Shown here: positions 51,044 to 61,240 of the stretch, piece after piece
Layout: the number at the start of each line of letters is the position of its first letter
Numbering within the stretch: the first letter of the stretch is position 1
Assembly (NCBI RefSeq): GCF_901933205.1
Contig: NC_044572.1
Location: 112,480,965-112,544,964, forward strand
Direction: 5' to 3'
From: Camarhynchus parvulus
Lineage: Eukaryota; Chordata; Aves; Passeriformes; Thraupidae
Length of the DNA stretch: 64,000 nucleotides
Made by a program: the position numbers and the translations under genes
The notes under the pieces: generated by a model
The model's database searches: none
Told to the model about the DNA's origin: nothing
What the model saw: only the letters and a program-made list of their open reading frames with translations

Positions 51044-51115
51044 TAAAAAAAAACCAACAAAAGCCAAACAAAAACCCAAACCAAAAACCAAACCACCCAG
51101 CAACACAAAAAACCC
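51044..51115. repeat. A/C-only low-complexity tract
   Basis: AAAAAAAAACCAACAAAAGC is followed by repeated AAACCCAAACC units up to 51115. Same class as the tracts at 6701, 20679 and 43998. Confidence 0.85.
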
Positions 51116-54100
51116 TCCACTTTTACAGCTCTGCCAGGTTCTGAAAGCTGCCAAGGGACCTCTGTATCATGCCCTGTTCCAAACATTGTGTGCACACACA
51201 GTCTGGCCCTGGAAGGAGCTGCAGGTCCTTCCTGAGCAGGACATGTTCAGTGTTGGCTATGAGCTCAGACTTTATTCTGTGCTTAGTTGAAATGCAAATT
51301 ATATTACTAAAGTTTTTAAAGAATATATGAGAGACAGTAATATATTAGAAGGCTGATTGTCCCTTTGAGGAAAGGTAAAGTGAGAAGGGTCTGTCTTTGA
51401 AAAAAACTTTATTTTTCTATTGAAAAAGCAATAGTTTTCTTACAAGAACCTGGCTTAAAGTATTCAATGGCAATATATCACAAATACAGTCTAACAAATA
51501 GTAACAAGAAGCCTACCTAGGACAGTATAAAATATTCACCTCTGTCAGTGACATGCTGCAGATACATAACTGGTTTCTCCCAGACACATTCCATTTGAAA
51601 CTCTAATGTAGCAACTTCTTCAATAAAGAACATTTTGTGCTGCAGAAAGTACTAACCAAGCAGCTACAAAAACCCTTTACACTCTGTCCTTTCCTGTTCA
51701 CAGTATGTCCGTGTGCCTCCCTTAGCTGGCAGCTACTCCTCCCAGCAGCTGTAGAGTTTTTAACGGGGTAGTTCTGAGGACCCAGCAGGTTGGCTGTACT
51801 ACAAATATCGGCTTTTGGGGAAAATGGGCTCCCTCTGGTGAGTGGTTGAGTGGTTGTCAACTGAACTCCCTTTGTGGTTTGGGTTGCCTTAGCTCATATT
51901 TTGTTATCAAATGGTACTCTCACAGTTCTTGAGCATGTACTGACATAAAATGTGTTCCTAGCAACTGTCAACACTCATCATCTTGATTTCCTGGAGTAGC
52001 AGAAGGCTTGCAATATAAATCTTGCAACTTTTCACCAGCTGGGAGGGAAGGCTAGGAGACTGCTGCAAAGAGATGCCTGTGGAAAATCAGGTATTACAAT
52101 TGTGTCAGATAGTTTTGGTGTGCTTCAGTTCCAACTCTGGCCTCTGTAGCTGGTTAATATTTCTGAAGTACTTTTACTTTCATCCTGTGCTGAGTGACTT
52201 ACTACCTTTACTTTTTGCAGGTTGCTGATGTGACTCAAAGAAACATGAATATGCAGTTCTTTTGTGGCAAGTGTATTTATACACATGTAAACCCAGAAAT
52301 TAAAGTTGTCTAGTAATCTACCTTGCTTCTTCAATTCAAACCTCTCCAGGCTGTGATGGTAGAGGTCTGTTGACACTGTACATCTAGTCCTACAAAAACT
52401 GTCTCCTAAACAAGGCTTGACTAATTTTTAAAAAACTGAAAAGGCCATTAAATTTATCATTGAGGCAAGGTTTCTAAATTGCATGTTCATGAAACTTTCA
52501 TCTAGAACTCAGTTAAACAGGCATGCTATCTTAATGGAACAGGTAAACTGGAGATAGCTGGGTAGAAACTGTCTTAGATCTTGCACGTTGTTTGCAGTAG
52601 GAGTGAGGATCTCTAGTCCTTGATCTAGCTACAGAGAAAGTTTATTGAAATTCCTGGTGGTCTTTTTTTAAGTTTTCAGTTCTGTGTGATAACCACTCTC
52701 TCATCCTTTCAGTAAATATCCTTCAAAGGGTGTTGTGGAGATAAAAAGGTGATGTTAAGGGGACAAAGCAAGAGGAAAGGGGACTTTCAGTCTTGGGTTT
52801 TATTCAAACAGAAATAGGCCAGGCAAGTGAAATAGGTGTGACTGCTGAACTGCAACTAGGTAATTCTGAGCACACCTCAAGCCCAGGAAATAATGACTGG
52901 ATCAAAAAAACCACCCACCTGCATTGTTTGTTGTAGCTCGGAGGTTTGTGAAGCTTAGCTGTCTCTTTTATGTTGTTACTTCTTGTGCCAGGCATGATCC
53001 CATGAGGGGCTGTTTCCTTCTCTCTCTCAGCTCAGCGGCAGTCAAAGGTGTTCAGAATACTGAATATTAATTGTTCTAGGCAGAGAAATTGTGGATTTAA
53101 TTGTGCCCAGTAGAGAAAGCAGATGTGTGTCAGTGAAAGTACTGTGAGTGTGGCAGTGTTAGAAACATGATCAGATTGACTGCTTTGGATTTGGAAGATG
53201 TACAGATGTCATTTTGTTATAATCTGCAACTTTAAATTGTGTTTAAATGGAACCTAATTGAGATTTTAATTAATGTTAATAAACTAATAAGAAAACAATT
53301 AATATAAAATTAAAAATCACCTTCTTCATTAAGAGCACTCAAAGAAAACAAGTATAAAACAAAGCAGCTGCAGCTACCAAGAAATTAAACCAAACTAATT
53401 TCTCAAACCTTCCAACTGCCTGATGAGTGAGGTTTTTTTCTTTTTGTAGTTCATTTAACTAAATAAATGTTAAGTGTCATCTGTTGTACACTTAGTCACT
53501 GTATGTAATTGTAAAGATATAATGAAAATCCAGAACATTTCCACCGGATACATTTAAAAATTAAAACCTTAAACAATTTGGTTTTTTAATTCGCTAATCA
53601 GTATCAATTTTTGTATTCCTGTGTTTTGCTTATAGAGAATTTTGGCCAGGTAACAGAACAGGTATTTTTAAACAACATTAACATTGCTTCTAATTTCAGT
53701 GATAATGAATTTATTTTAAAATAAATTTGTCATATTGTCCATTTTGGAAAAAGTGTTTATTGTTGTTGAGGATCTAAATCCATTCTTAATTTCTATCTGA
53801 TCTTACCTGCTCACCACTGCTGATTCATCAGGACTACGAATGAGAAGATGTTGATGTTTGAATTTAGTCTTCATTTAGTATTTTTATTAGTGCTTCTAAT
53901 TTACTTCTGCTAAACAGCTAACATAGGATTATTTCCTTATGCTAAATCACTGATCACCTCTTCTGTGACAATAAGTAATTAGCATGTTAGAAGCAACTGC
54001 CCAGTTACAAGCCCAGCTACTTTCCCATTTGTATAATAAAACACTTCTATTCTGGCCAAGACAAAGAACTTCACCTTTTGAAACTACTGTGAAATACTGC

Positions 54101-54500
54101 TGCCTACTAAATAAAGCAATGTATAGGTATGTATTACAAGACTGCAATAGCATTATATGTAGTTTAAAACCCACCTTCTAGAGGATATCTATGACATTCA
54201 GTCTTCTGGCCTTATTAAGAATATTCTAGGAGCTGAGTGATGCCAGTGAAGCAGGTTTGGTTTTTTTTTTCATTTCAGTGTAACTGGGGTCAGCTTTTTA
54301 ATTCTACAGTTACATGACTTGTCCTTGACTAGTCCATCACTTTGGTATCTAGCATGTCAGAATAAATCTTAAAGTAAAACAAGTTAGCAGTAGCTCCACT
54401 GACATAAAACCAGCATAAATACAGAGGCTGGGCCAAATTGCCTAGGTCAAATCAGATCTCTGAACTTTTGGAGTGGGTCCAGCATTGTATAAAGCATTCC

Positions 54501-54515
54501 TTTTTTTTTTTTTTT
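54501..54515. repeat. T run of 15
   Basis: Fifteen consecutive T residues in AT-rich non-coding DNA, with no recognisable element attached. Confidence 0.9.
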
Positions 54516-54984
54516 AATTTAATGACTTGTATATACTTAAATATTTAAAGTAACAGGACTTCTTGGAAATTCAAGTGTAGGCTGGTCTCAGCTACTGTAC
54601 TGCTTCACGGTCTATGCAATTAATTCTCAAACCAAAGGGCACAGAAGTCAGAATGCAGTTGGAAACTCACGTAATCAAACTGTTGACAAAGGAATATGCA
54701 ACAGGTCTGTGATATTAGTCTCATTAATTTATCTTTATAATAAATAAGTATGTAAATTTATTCATATAAATGGTGATGAGACAGGTCTAGATTATGCTGT
54801 TAGCAGCTTGAGAGAAGTGTCACTTCTATGCTTTACTCATGAAAATAATGTTATTTCAACATCATTCGAACTTTGTTTGGGTCCACATATTGTCTGTCTG
54901 GAAGGGGCATTGCAGAAGTACCGAGCACTGGTGTCAGATAATCATGTCCCTTCCCACTGGTTCCCATACATTTGGTTTCTGCCT

Positions 54985-55870
54985 TCAGACGGGGGCAGGG
55001 AGGGCGTGGGCGCCTTAGAGCCCAGCCCAAGCAGCCACGTCGGGGAGATGAGTTAACCCCTTCCTAGGCCGCTGTCCAGGCTCCTGCACTGCAGATCCTC
55101 CGGGACCTGTGCCATCCGAATTCACCATTAACTTCATTGAAAAGCCATTTCCTTCAGACTGGGAAGTTTTCTGCCCACGGGCATGGTACATGGCACCATG
55201 TAGTTGAAAGAACGATGGATGGCAAGATGTATGCATATGTATATGTATAGAGAATGTATTTCCTAGCACTGAGAAAAAAGGATGACAGAAATAGGACGGT
55301 AGTCCACAGCTCTCCTTCCTCCTGTGCGTTCGCCAGACCCAGAGCTGAGCCTGCCCAAGGGGAAACACCGCAATCCCTCCCTGCACTACCCCGGGAGGGG
55401 GGTTGGTTTCTGCTGAGCCCGGTAGCCCCGTGTAGATAAATGCACATTTCTCTCCAGCCCCTTTCAGACTTGCCGCTTCCCCTCGGCATCCAGGGGCTGC
55501 GGGAGGGCGGGCTGTGCCGAGGGGGAGCCGGCGGGAGCGCCGGGGGAAGGGGCAGCAGCGGGCTCCAGGCCTGGCCCAGCCTGCGGGCGGGCACCTCACC
55601 TGGCGGGGGGACCTCGCTCGTGTCCACCGGGAGCGAAAGCGCTCTTACCTGGGAATGGGAGTCGCGCACGTCCCGCTCCCCCCGCCGGACTCCCGCCAGT
55701 CCTAAAATGCGAGGACACCGTGGCTCAACACCCCCCAAGCAGGCGCGCACAGATGCGGGGAGCTCGCTGTGCGCGGCCGTGCTGTCCCACAGCCAAGTGC
55801 CCGTCCCCGAGCCCGCGGCGACGGGACGTGATTCCAGCCGAGCGGCTCCGCTTCGGATGCTGAGGGCAGT
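54985..55870. promoter_or_regulatory. CpG island about 4 kb upstream of SOX17, core 55490-55860
   Basis: CpG density rises at about 54985, with a core from about 55490 to 55860 (for example GCGCACAGATGCGG and CCCGCGGCGACGGGACG). Open frames of 160-198 codons occur on both strands here, but they look like composition artefacts: Pro, Arg, Gly and Ala rich, without recognisable domains and overlapping one another. It may be a distal or alternative SOX17 promoter with an untranslated first exon, a promoter of an antisense non-coding RNA, or a Polycomb-bound orphan island. Upstream untranslated first exons are described for mouse Sox17, which makes the first option reasonable. Confidence 0.6.
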
Positions 55871-56279
55871 TGAGAGCCTCGAGTTTTCCTCGGGTCTATG
55901 TGCATTTGCTGGAAAGCAACTTGCAGATTAAAGTGAGGCAGGCGAAGATGCTGGGGACTATTATTTTGCTGTAAAGTAATTAATGGTGTTTCCATAGTTA
56001 GAGTTGCTGAAAGGGATATTTCTCATTTTTGAGGTTTTGAATTTTTTCCGTTCAATACTGGGTCCTTCCTGACCAGGACCTTTGCAATAAACTCACTTTC
56101 CTAAAGCAAAGTCACAAAAAGTCACTTCATTCGGGGAGATTTCTTGTACTGTGCAGAGCTGTTGGGCTCGGCTGCTTTCATTTAGTGGTTTTGAATCGCC
56201 CTAAAGAGGCATAGTGTGCTGCCTTTAAATACACGGTTTTTTTAAAAAAAGGCTCTTGTCTTGGGAAACTGCTCGATTT

Positions 56280-56650
56280 GCAGGAAACCTTCCGGATGTT
56301 TGCTGCTTTTCATGTGGCATTTGTGGTCGGCTCTGATAACGCTGGGAGCACCACTTCCAACGCCGCATTCTGTAATGGACCTGAAATAGAAACACATCTC
56401 TCGCCGGAGGATCCCCACTCCGCGCCCCCGCGCTGCGTACCGGCGGGTTTAAAAGGTCAATAAATCAGAAGGATGAACTCTCAGTGGCATTGTTAGGTTG
56501 GGAAAGTTAACGAATGACCCCAGGAGTCGTGCGACCACGGAGGTTTCAGGAGTGTCAGAAGAAGCTCCCTATTAAACGCGGCGGGGAAGTGAAGTCTAAG
56601 CACGGGGCCGACTGGACCGAGAAGCAGCCCAGCGCTGTGTGTTTTAGAGT
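56280..56650. promoter_or_regulatory. CpG-enriched unique block, possible regulatory element
   Basis: A second, weaker rise in CpG occurs here (CCGGAGGATCCCC, CCGCGCTGCGTACCGGCGGG, GTCGTGCGACCACGG). It contains a SOX-type CATTGTTAG, the nuclear-receptor half-site AGGTCA at 56455-56460 and an HNF1-like GTTAACGAATGA. No protein is recognisable. It probably belongs to the same regulatory platform as the 55-kb CpG island. Confidence 0.35.
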
Positions 56651-58199
56651 TACAATTCGAAAATACCAAACAGTCAAAACAAAACGCTAGAAAAGAAGGG
56701 AGATAATCTGTCTATAACGCCAGGGGCACTTGAAGGGTCACAAACTGCCAACATTTTCTGTACAAACCAGGGAGCTTTTACTTTCTCGGCTTAGATTCAA
56801 AACACACCTTTCTTTCTTTGATCCCAGATCAATGAGCTGTAGAAACGGTTTCAACAAATCTCCCAAACAAAGTCAACTGTAGTTGCTTAGTTTATTACCT
56901 CATGTTCATTATACAGAAAAACATTTTCCTTTCTCCTGAAAGTGACAGCCCTAAAAATTGCTGCAAGCTTAATGTGCAAGCAGTCCCTCTACTCGCTGAA
57001 TTTTTTCAGTAAAAGCCCCTGCGGGATTTTTTCGCTTGGCTCAATTCTGCTAATTAGAGAGAAGGGGGAAATTTGGCGTTTTAACACGATCAACTGGTTA
57101 AAAAAAGGTAATACTCTCTCCTACGGTTTAAACTCCTAGTTGGTTAGTCCTGTCCGAGTCAGTAATGCGGCGTGAGCTGGGAGCTGCTCTGGGAAGCAAT
57201 AGAAACGGACCGGCTCCCTTGAGCAGCGCGTTGTTGTCTACGGGGGTTTTGTTTTGCTGGGAAGTCATGTTGCTTATTCCCTCAGCTGAGTACTCTGTTA
57301 TCCGCAGGGAAAAAATACACAGGTTTTCCTCACGCATGAGTTTTCTTTAAACACGATTCTGATACTGTTTAATTCAGAATTTTCTCTGGGTATCGGCCGT
57401 GCGTCCGTGCGTGACCTGTCTCGGGGCGGCTGGCCTGGGACTGAGGGCTCTGAGTCCCGGCACGTCGGGTCGGGAAATGTCACAACCTCAGCCATAAAAC
57501 TAAAGCCATTGGTACACCAGCCTCACCCAGGTGTGCCCTAGGGTAGTGTCCCAAAGGCGGTGGACTAAAAACGAGTGAAAAAGCACTTTATTCCTCACGA
57601 GCGTTGCTGGTTATCGCCAGTTCTGGGCTGACGGTCGGCTTTTGCAAGCGCGGTGTCACCGTTAATATATTTTACAATCAATTCTAAGTGCATAATACTT
57701 TTGCAAGAATGGTGCTATTATATGTTAGTTTGAGATTAATTTAAACATACATATATGTAGGATCACTGTTTTCACCTCCGCTGCTTCTTAGAGCATATAA
57801 GGACTAAAAGCAGGGTTGTTGGAATCGCTGCCTCTATGCTAGACTAGCACGAGTGTTTGAACGTAGGAAAAGAAAATTAAAACTTTTTGGTTTGGTTTAG
57901 GCCGATTTCAGTCTTTTGATAATAGTTTCGACTCCTTGCAACAGGGATAAATATGCCATACTATTATGCTGGAAACATATAGCTGGTTTATAATCTCTAA
58001 ACAGCAGTGGGAAGCAGAAAGCTAAATGTAAAAATGACTGGGAAGTTGTCTTCACCTGTGTTAGTCCCTGGCAGCTCCGCTACTGCGATCTCTTCTTTTT
58101 AACGCATCTGTCCGTCAAGTGTGAAGGAGCAAGCTTTACGTTGTGCGAAACAGGAAATTCAATGTTAGAATACGTTAATGGTTATTCCGACTTCATTCA
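56651..58199. other. Unique sequence upstream of SOX17, CpG-bearing
   Basis: No repeats and no protein. The stretch has more CpG than the distal desert and several homeodomain-type ATTA cores (for example CTAATTAGAG at about 57050). It is a plausible continuation of the SOX17 regulatory platform. Confidence 0.35.
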
Positions 58200-58620
58200 T
58201 TTAATTTCAGCGAGAATTCTTACAATATTGGTTTATTTGATCAAGGTGGCTACCCAAACAAAGGTGTCCTTAACAAAATAAACCCCTTTGATCTTCAGTT
58301 TAAAGCTGAGTGGTTTCTCAAATAAGCATTGATGCATTTAATAGCACCACATAACAATGCAAATATTAACCAAAGTCCATGAAAACTCCGTGTTCTACAT
58401 TAGTTTGTATGCCAAAGGAGAACAAAAATGTGCTGAGATAAAGTTCGGTTTATTCTGGAGTGATGAACATTTTTCAAACATCGGTTTGTAATTACAGTTT
58501 ATTTATTTGGGCAAATCAGAGAAATCCTAATAACGTAATGCCACAAGCAATAAGTACTGCAAAGTTCAACGTATTAATAATAATCACAAGGAATATTTAT
58601 GCTTTTGACAGACACTGAAT
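58200..58620. promoter_or_regulatory. Candidate SOX17 upstream enhancer with SOX, TCF/LEF, octamer and FOX-like motifs
   Basis: This non-repetitive 420-bp block starts about 1.1 kb upstream of the SOX17 ATG. It contains AACAAAG (SOX consensus) at 58257-58263, CCTTTGATCTT (a strong TCF/LEF match) at 58285-58295, and a palindromic TTTGATCAA at about 58237. A perfect octamer ATGCAAAT lies at 58357-58364 and overlaps ACAATG (a SOX core) at 58354-58359. FOX-like GTTTATTTATTT lies near 58497. SOX17 is known to respond to Wnt/beta-catenin and to regulate its own network. The motifs are seen directly; enhancer function is inferred. Confidence 0.4.
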
Positions 58621-59110
58621 AACCGTATTAGGAAGTATGAAAAAATGAGAGACGATACGTATCATAGGGTTTACTATGGGTTCAGCATCCTGCTGTCCAG
58701 GCAGCTGAGCTCTTTCATGTGCTCACGAGGAGAAATATGCTTAGGTAGCGCTACAGAGTAAGAAGTTGCATTGTGAGGCAGAGATTATGACCTCTCATTA
58801 ACAAGCTACATCCCAAATCTGCCTGCAGAAGAAGCTGCTTGTGCCTCTCAGAGTGTTACAGGGTATCTATCTCGGCACTACTGTAAATGCTCAGTCCCTT
58901 TCCCCTAGTTCATATCAGCTCCGCTCAGGGATGTCCCTTAGCGCCCGGCCCCGTGGGCCGCTCTGCGCTGCCCTTGCGGAGGGCAGGGCTGAAGCCGGCG
59001 GCGCTCCCGAAGGCGCTGCCGGTGCCCCGAGGCACAGCCGGCAGGGTCCCCCCGCGGGGGCGGGGGCAGCGCTGGCCGCGGCGGAGCCCGCGATGCGCTC
59101 AGGTGCCGAG

Positions 59111-59130
59111 CCGGGCCGGGCCGGGCCGGG
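59111..59130. repeat. CCGGG pentanucleotide run (4 units) upstream of SOX17 promoter
   Basis: Four consecutive CCGGG units lie about 80 bp upstream of the reverse CCAAT box. A second run of about three and a half units lies at 59238-59255, directly after the A/T patch. Runs of GGG spaced by two bases can form G-quadruplexes when single stranded. Confidence 0.85.
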
Positions 59131-59199
59131 AGGAGCCTTGGGGGCCGCCCCGCGGGGCAGCGCCGCGGGAGCCACGGCCGCCGTCCGGCTGCGCGCCCG

Positions 59200-59290
59200 C
59201 CCCCGCCGCCCCATTGGCCGCGCCGCGGCTCAAATAGGGCCGGGCCGGGCCGGGCTCCGGCAGCAGCGAGCGGGCTCCGAGTGCTGAGGG
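59200..59290 (+). promoter_or_regulatory. SOX17: SOX17 proximal promoter with reverse CCAAT box and A/T-rich patch
   Basis: Within otherwise CG-only sequence there is an ATTGG (reverse CCAAT, an NF-Y type site) at 59213-59217 in CCCCATTGGCC. About 15 bp further on is an isolated A/T patch, CTCAAATAGG (59229-59238), which could serve as a weak TATA-like element. A start of transcription around 59255-59280 is inferred from this spacing. It would leave a 5' UTR of roughly 90-110 nt without an upstream ATG. NF-Y/CCAAT use is common in CpG-island developmental promoters. The exact start site is not visible in the sequence. Confidence 0.6.
59238..59256. repeat. GGGCC pentanucleotide run at the inferred SOX17 transcription start
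   Basis: About three and a half GGGCC units follow the A/T patch CTCAAATAGG. With the run at 59111-59130 they bracket the CCAAT box. The same pentamer on both sides suggests local slippage or expansion of a GC-rich unit around the promoter. Confidence 0.8.
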
Positions 59291-59365
59291 TGTTCCGTGG
59301 GCTTTGGCTGCAACTGCCGGCTTTGGCGGCGCTCGGCGGCGCGTCCCGTCCGGTCCCGGTGCGAG

Positions 59366-60865
59366 ATGAGCAGCCCCGATGCGGGCTACGCCAGCAGCGA
59401 CGACCAGGTGCAGGGGCGGTGCTCGCTGCCCATCATGATGCCGGCCATGTGCCCGTGGGCGGCAGAGGCGCTGAGCCCGCTGGGCGAGGCGAAGGCGAAG
59501 GGCGGCGCGGCGGCGTCGGGGCCGTCGGGCGGCCGGAGCAAGGGCGAGGCGCGGATCCGGCGTCCCATGAACGCCTTCATGGTGTGGGCGAAGGACGAGC
59601 GCAAGCGGCTGGCGCAGCAGAACCCGGACCTGCACAACGCCGAGCTCAGCAAGATGCTGGGTGAGCGAGCGTGGGCGGGCGGGCGCGGGGTCCCGTGGGG
59701 CGGGTCCAGGGGAGCGGGGAGCCCGGGGAAGCTCAGGGTCGGGGCTGTGGGCGGCGAGCGGGGATATCCGTGGGCTGTCGGGCCGGGGTCCCGGTATGGC
59801 GGTCGCGTCCGAGGGCGAGCGAGGATCGGGCACGGCCATGCGGGGCTGCGGACTGCGGGGGCGGTGTCGGTGTGGCCGGGAGCGGGCGTGGGTGCCTTAG
59901 GGTGAGCGGGCGGTCTGACGGTGTCGGTGGGTGCAGGTAAATCGTGGAAGGCGCTGTCGCTGGCGGAGAAGCGTCCGTTCGTGGAGGAGGCGGAGCGGCT
60001 GCGGGTGCAGCACATGCAGGACCACCCGAACTACAAGTACCGGCCGCGGCGGCGGAAGCAGGTGAAGCGCCTGAAGCGGGTGGAGAGCGGCTTCCTGCAG
60101 CAGGGCCTGGCCGAGGCGGCGGCGGCGGGGCCCGGGCTGGGCAGCGAGGTGTCCGGCGGCGGCGGCGGCGGCAGGATGTGCGTGGAGGGCCCGGGACTGG
60201 CGTACGGCGAGCAGGGCTACGCGGCGGCGGGCGCGGGCCACTACCGGGACTGTCCGCCGCTGGGCGCCGCGTTCGACGGCTACGGCCTGCCGACCCCGGA
60301 CCCGTCGCCGCTGGACGCGGCGGAGAGCGAGGCGTCCTTCTTCGCGGCGGGGCTGCAGGAGGAGTGCGCGCTGGTGCCCTACGGCTACGGCCCGCACCCG
60401 GCGGCCGCCGAGTACCCGGCAGCGGCGGCGGCGTCCGAGAGCCCGTCGGGCGCGTCGCTGCGGCGGCACCTGGCGCCCGGGGAGGCGCTGGGCGCGGGCG
60501 GGTCGCTGCAGGGGCTGCTGGGCTGCCCGGCGCCGCTGCACGCCTACTACGGGCAGTGCCAGCCGCCGGGAGCGGGGCGCGGCCCGCCGCTGCCGCCGGG
60601 GGCCGTGGGGCAGCCGTCGCCGCCGCCGGAGTCGGCGCCGTGCCGGGAGCAGCTGGAGCAGCTGCGGCCCGAGGAGCTGCTGGGCGAGGTGGACCGCACG
60701 GAGTTCGAGCAGTACCTGCGCTTCGCCTGCAAGCCCGAGCTGGGGCTGCCCTACGGCGGCCACGAGGCGGCCGCGCTGTCGGCGCCCGAGGCCGCGGCTC
60801 CCATCTCGTCGGCCGTGTCGGACGCCAGCAGCGCCGTCTACTACTGCGGCTACCCCGACTTGTGA
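59366..60865 (+). CDS. SOX17: SOX17 transcription factor (SOX group F), two coding exons joined 59366-59660 and 59937-60865
   Basis: This encodes a 407-residue HMG-box transcription factor of SOX group F. In vertebrates SOX17 is nuclear, binds WWCAAWG-type sites and directs definitive endoderm, endothelial (arterial) and haemogenic programmes. The N-terminus [10 protein letters not shown] is the family's usual start. The ATG at 59366 has G at -3, and no other ATG lies between the promoter A/T patch and this codon. The HMG box spans about residues 63-141 ([20 protein letters not shown], then [16 protein letters not shown]). Glu118 in the EAERL helix is the group F residue where SOX2 has Lys; it governs pairing with OCT4. 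The C-terminus carries the beta-catenin-binding group F motif DRTEFEQYL (351-359) and ends [11 protein letters not shown]. The length is close to mammalian SOX17 (about 414). Codons are extremely GC-rich, with a Gly6 run (172-177) and Ala-rich stretches. The His-rich tract of the human protein is absent. No frameshift or stop interrupts the join. Identity is very secure. Confidence 0.98.
59661..59936 (+). other. SOX17: SOX17 intron, 276 bp, splitting the HMG box
   Basis: The donor is CTGG|gtgagc at 59661 and the acceptor is gtgcag|GTAAATCG ending at 59936. Joining them restores Gly99-Lys100-Ser-Trp of the HMG box in frame (phase 1, the Gly codon is split). An intron at this HMG-box position is known for SOX7, SOX17 and SOX18. 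The intron is short, GC-rich and has a poor pyrimidine tract before the acceptor. An open frame runs from exon 1 into the intron, so intron retention would give a read-through product that lacks the second half of the DNA-binding domain. Confidence 0.95.
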
Positions 60866-61240
60866 GGGGCTCGCTGGGGCCCGGCCCGGACACTGGCACG
60901 GAGGCGCCCGGCCCCGCTCCTATTTATCTAATTTATTTGAATCTTGAGAACTGACAGGGTATCTGTGACCTACTCGAGGTTTAAAAGGTGATGTGCCATC
61001 TCGCTGCCCAGGTGGTGTGGGTTTTACCATCACTGTCCTACAGTGACATCTGAAACTGTTGCTGCGGTGGAATGATGATACTGGGGGCACACGGAGAATA
61101 TAATTTCTGTGATCTTATTAGAGATCCACATGCTTTTGTATGTTTTACGGAGTGCTGTGTTTTATATGATGGATTTGTACAGAATGATTTTGCACTTTTA
61201 CAATAAAGGGAAAATAATAAAACTTGGTCTCTGATAACTC
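60866..61240 (+). terminator. SOX17: SOX17 3' UTR with two AATAAA polyadenylation signals
   Basis: After the TGA at 60863-60865 the composition becomes AT-rich. An AU-rich stretch with two ATTTA pentamers lies at 60921-60940, a kind of element that can shorten mRNA life. AATAAA occurs at 61202-61207 and again at 61216-61221, followed within 30 nt by a T/G-rich stretch (CTTGGTCTCTG). The resulting 3' UTR is about 370 nt. The precise cleavage site is inferred. Confidence 0.75.

Larger units (their letters stand above)
46401..54984. other. AT-rich intergenic desert
   Basis: Unique sequence with one A/C tract (51044) and homopolymers. No gene or RNA recognised. Confidence 0.6.
58920..60900. promoter_or_regulatory. 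SOX17: CpG island covering the SOX17 promoter and both coding exons
   Basis: GC content and CpG frequency rise sharply at about 58920, stay very high through promoter, exon 1, intron and exon 2, and fall back at about 60900 just after the stop codon. CpG-island promoters that extend over the gene body are usual for SOX genes and for Polycomb-regulated developmental loci. Long GC-rich open frames on the opposite strand (for example about 59100-60900) are by-products of this composition. Confidence 0.9.

Noticed and set aside
55015..55931. Frames of 163-198 codons on both strands at the 55-kb CpG island
   Set aside because: They overlap one another, lack domains and have composition explained by the CpG island. 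They are kept only as a possible non-coding transcript or promoter.
59297..59365. N-terminal extension of SOX17 upstream of the ATG
   Set aside because: The extension starts at GTG, not ATG, and the conserved family start [10 protein letters not shown] begins at 59366.
59733..60899. 388-codon minus-strand frame opposite SOX17
   Set aside because: It is a shadow of the GC-rich SOX17 exon: Pro/Arg/Ala-rich, no domain, antisense to a clear gene.
59944..60954. 336-codon + frame overlapping SOX17 exon 2
   Set aside because: It is an out-of-frame reading of SOX17 exon 2, rich in Gly/Ala/Arg with no recognisable domain.
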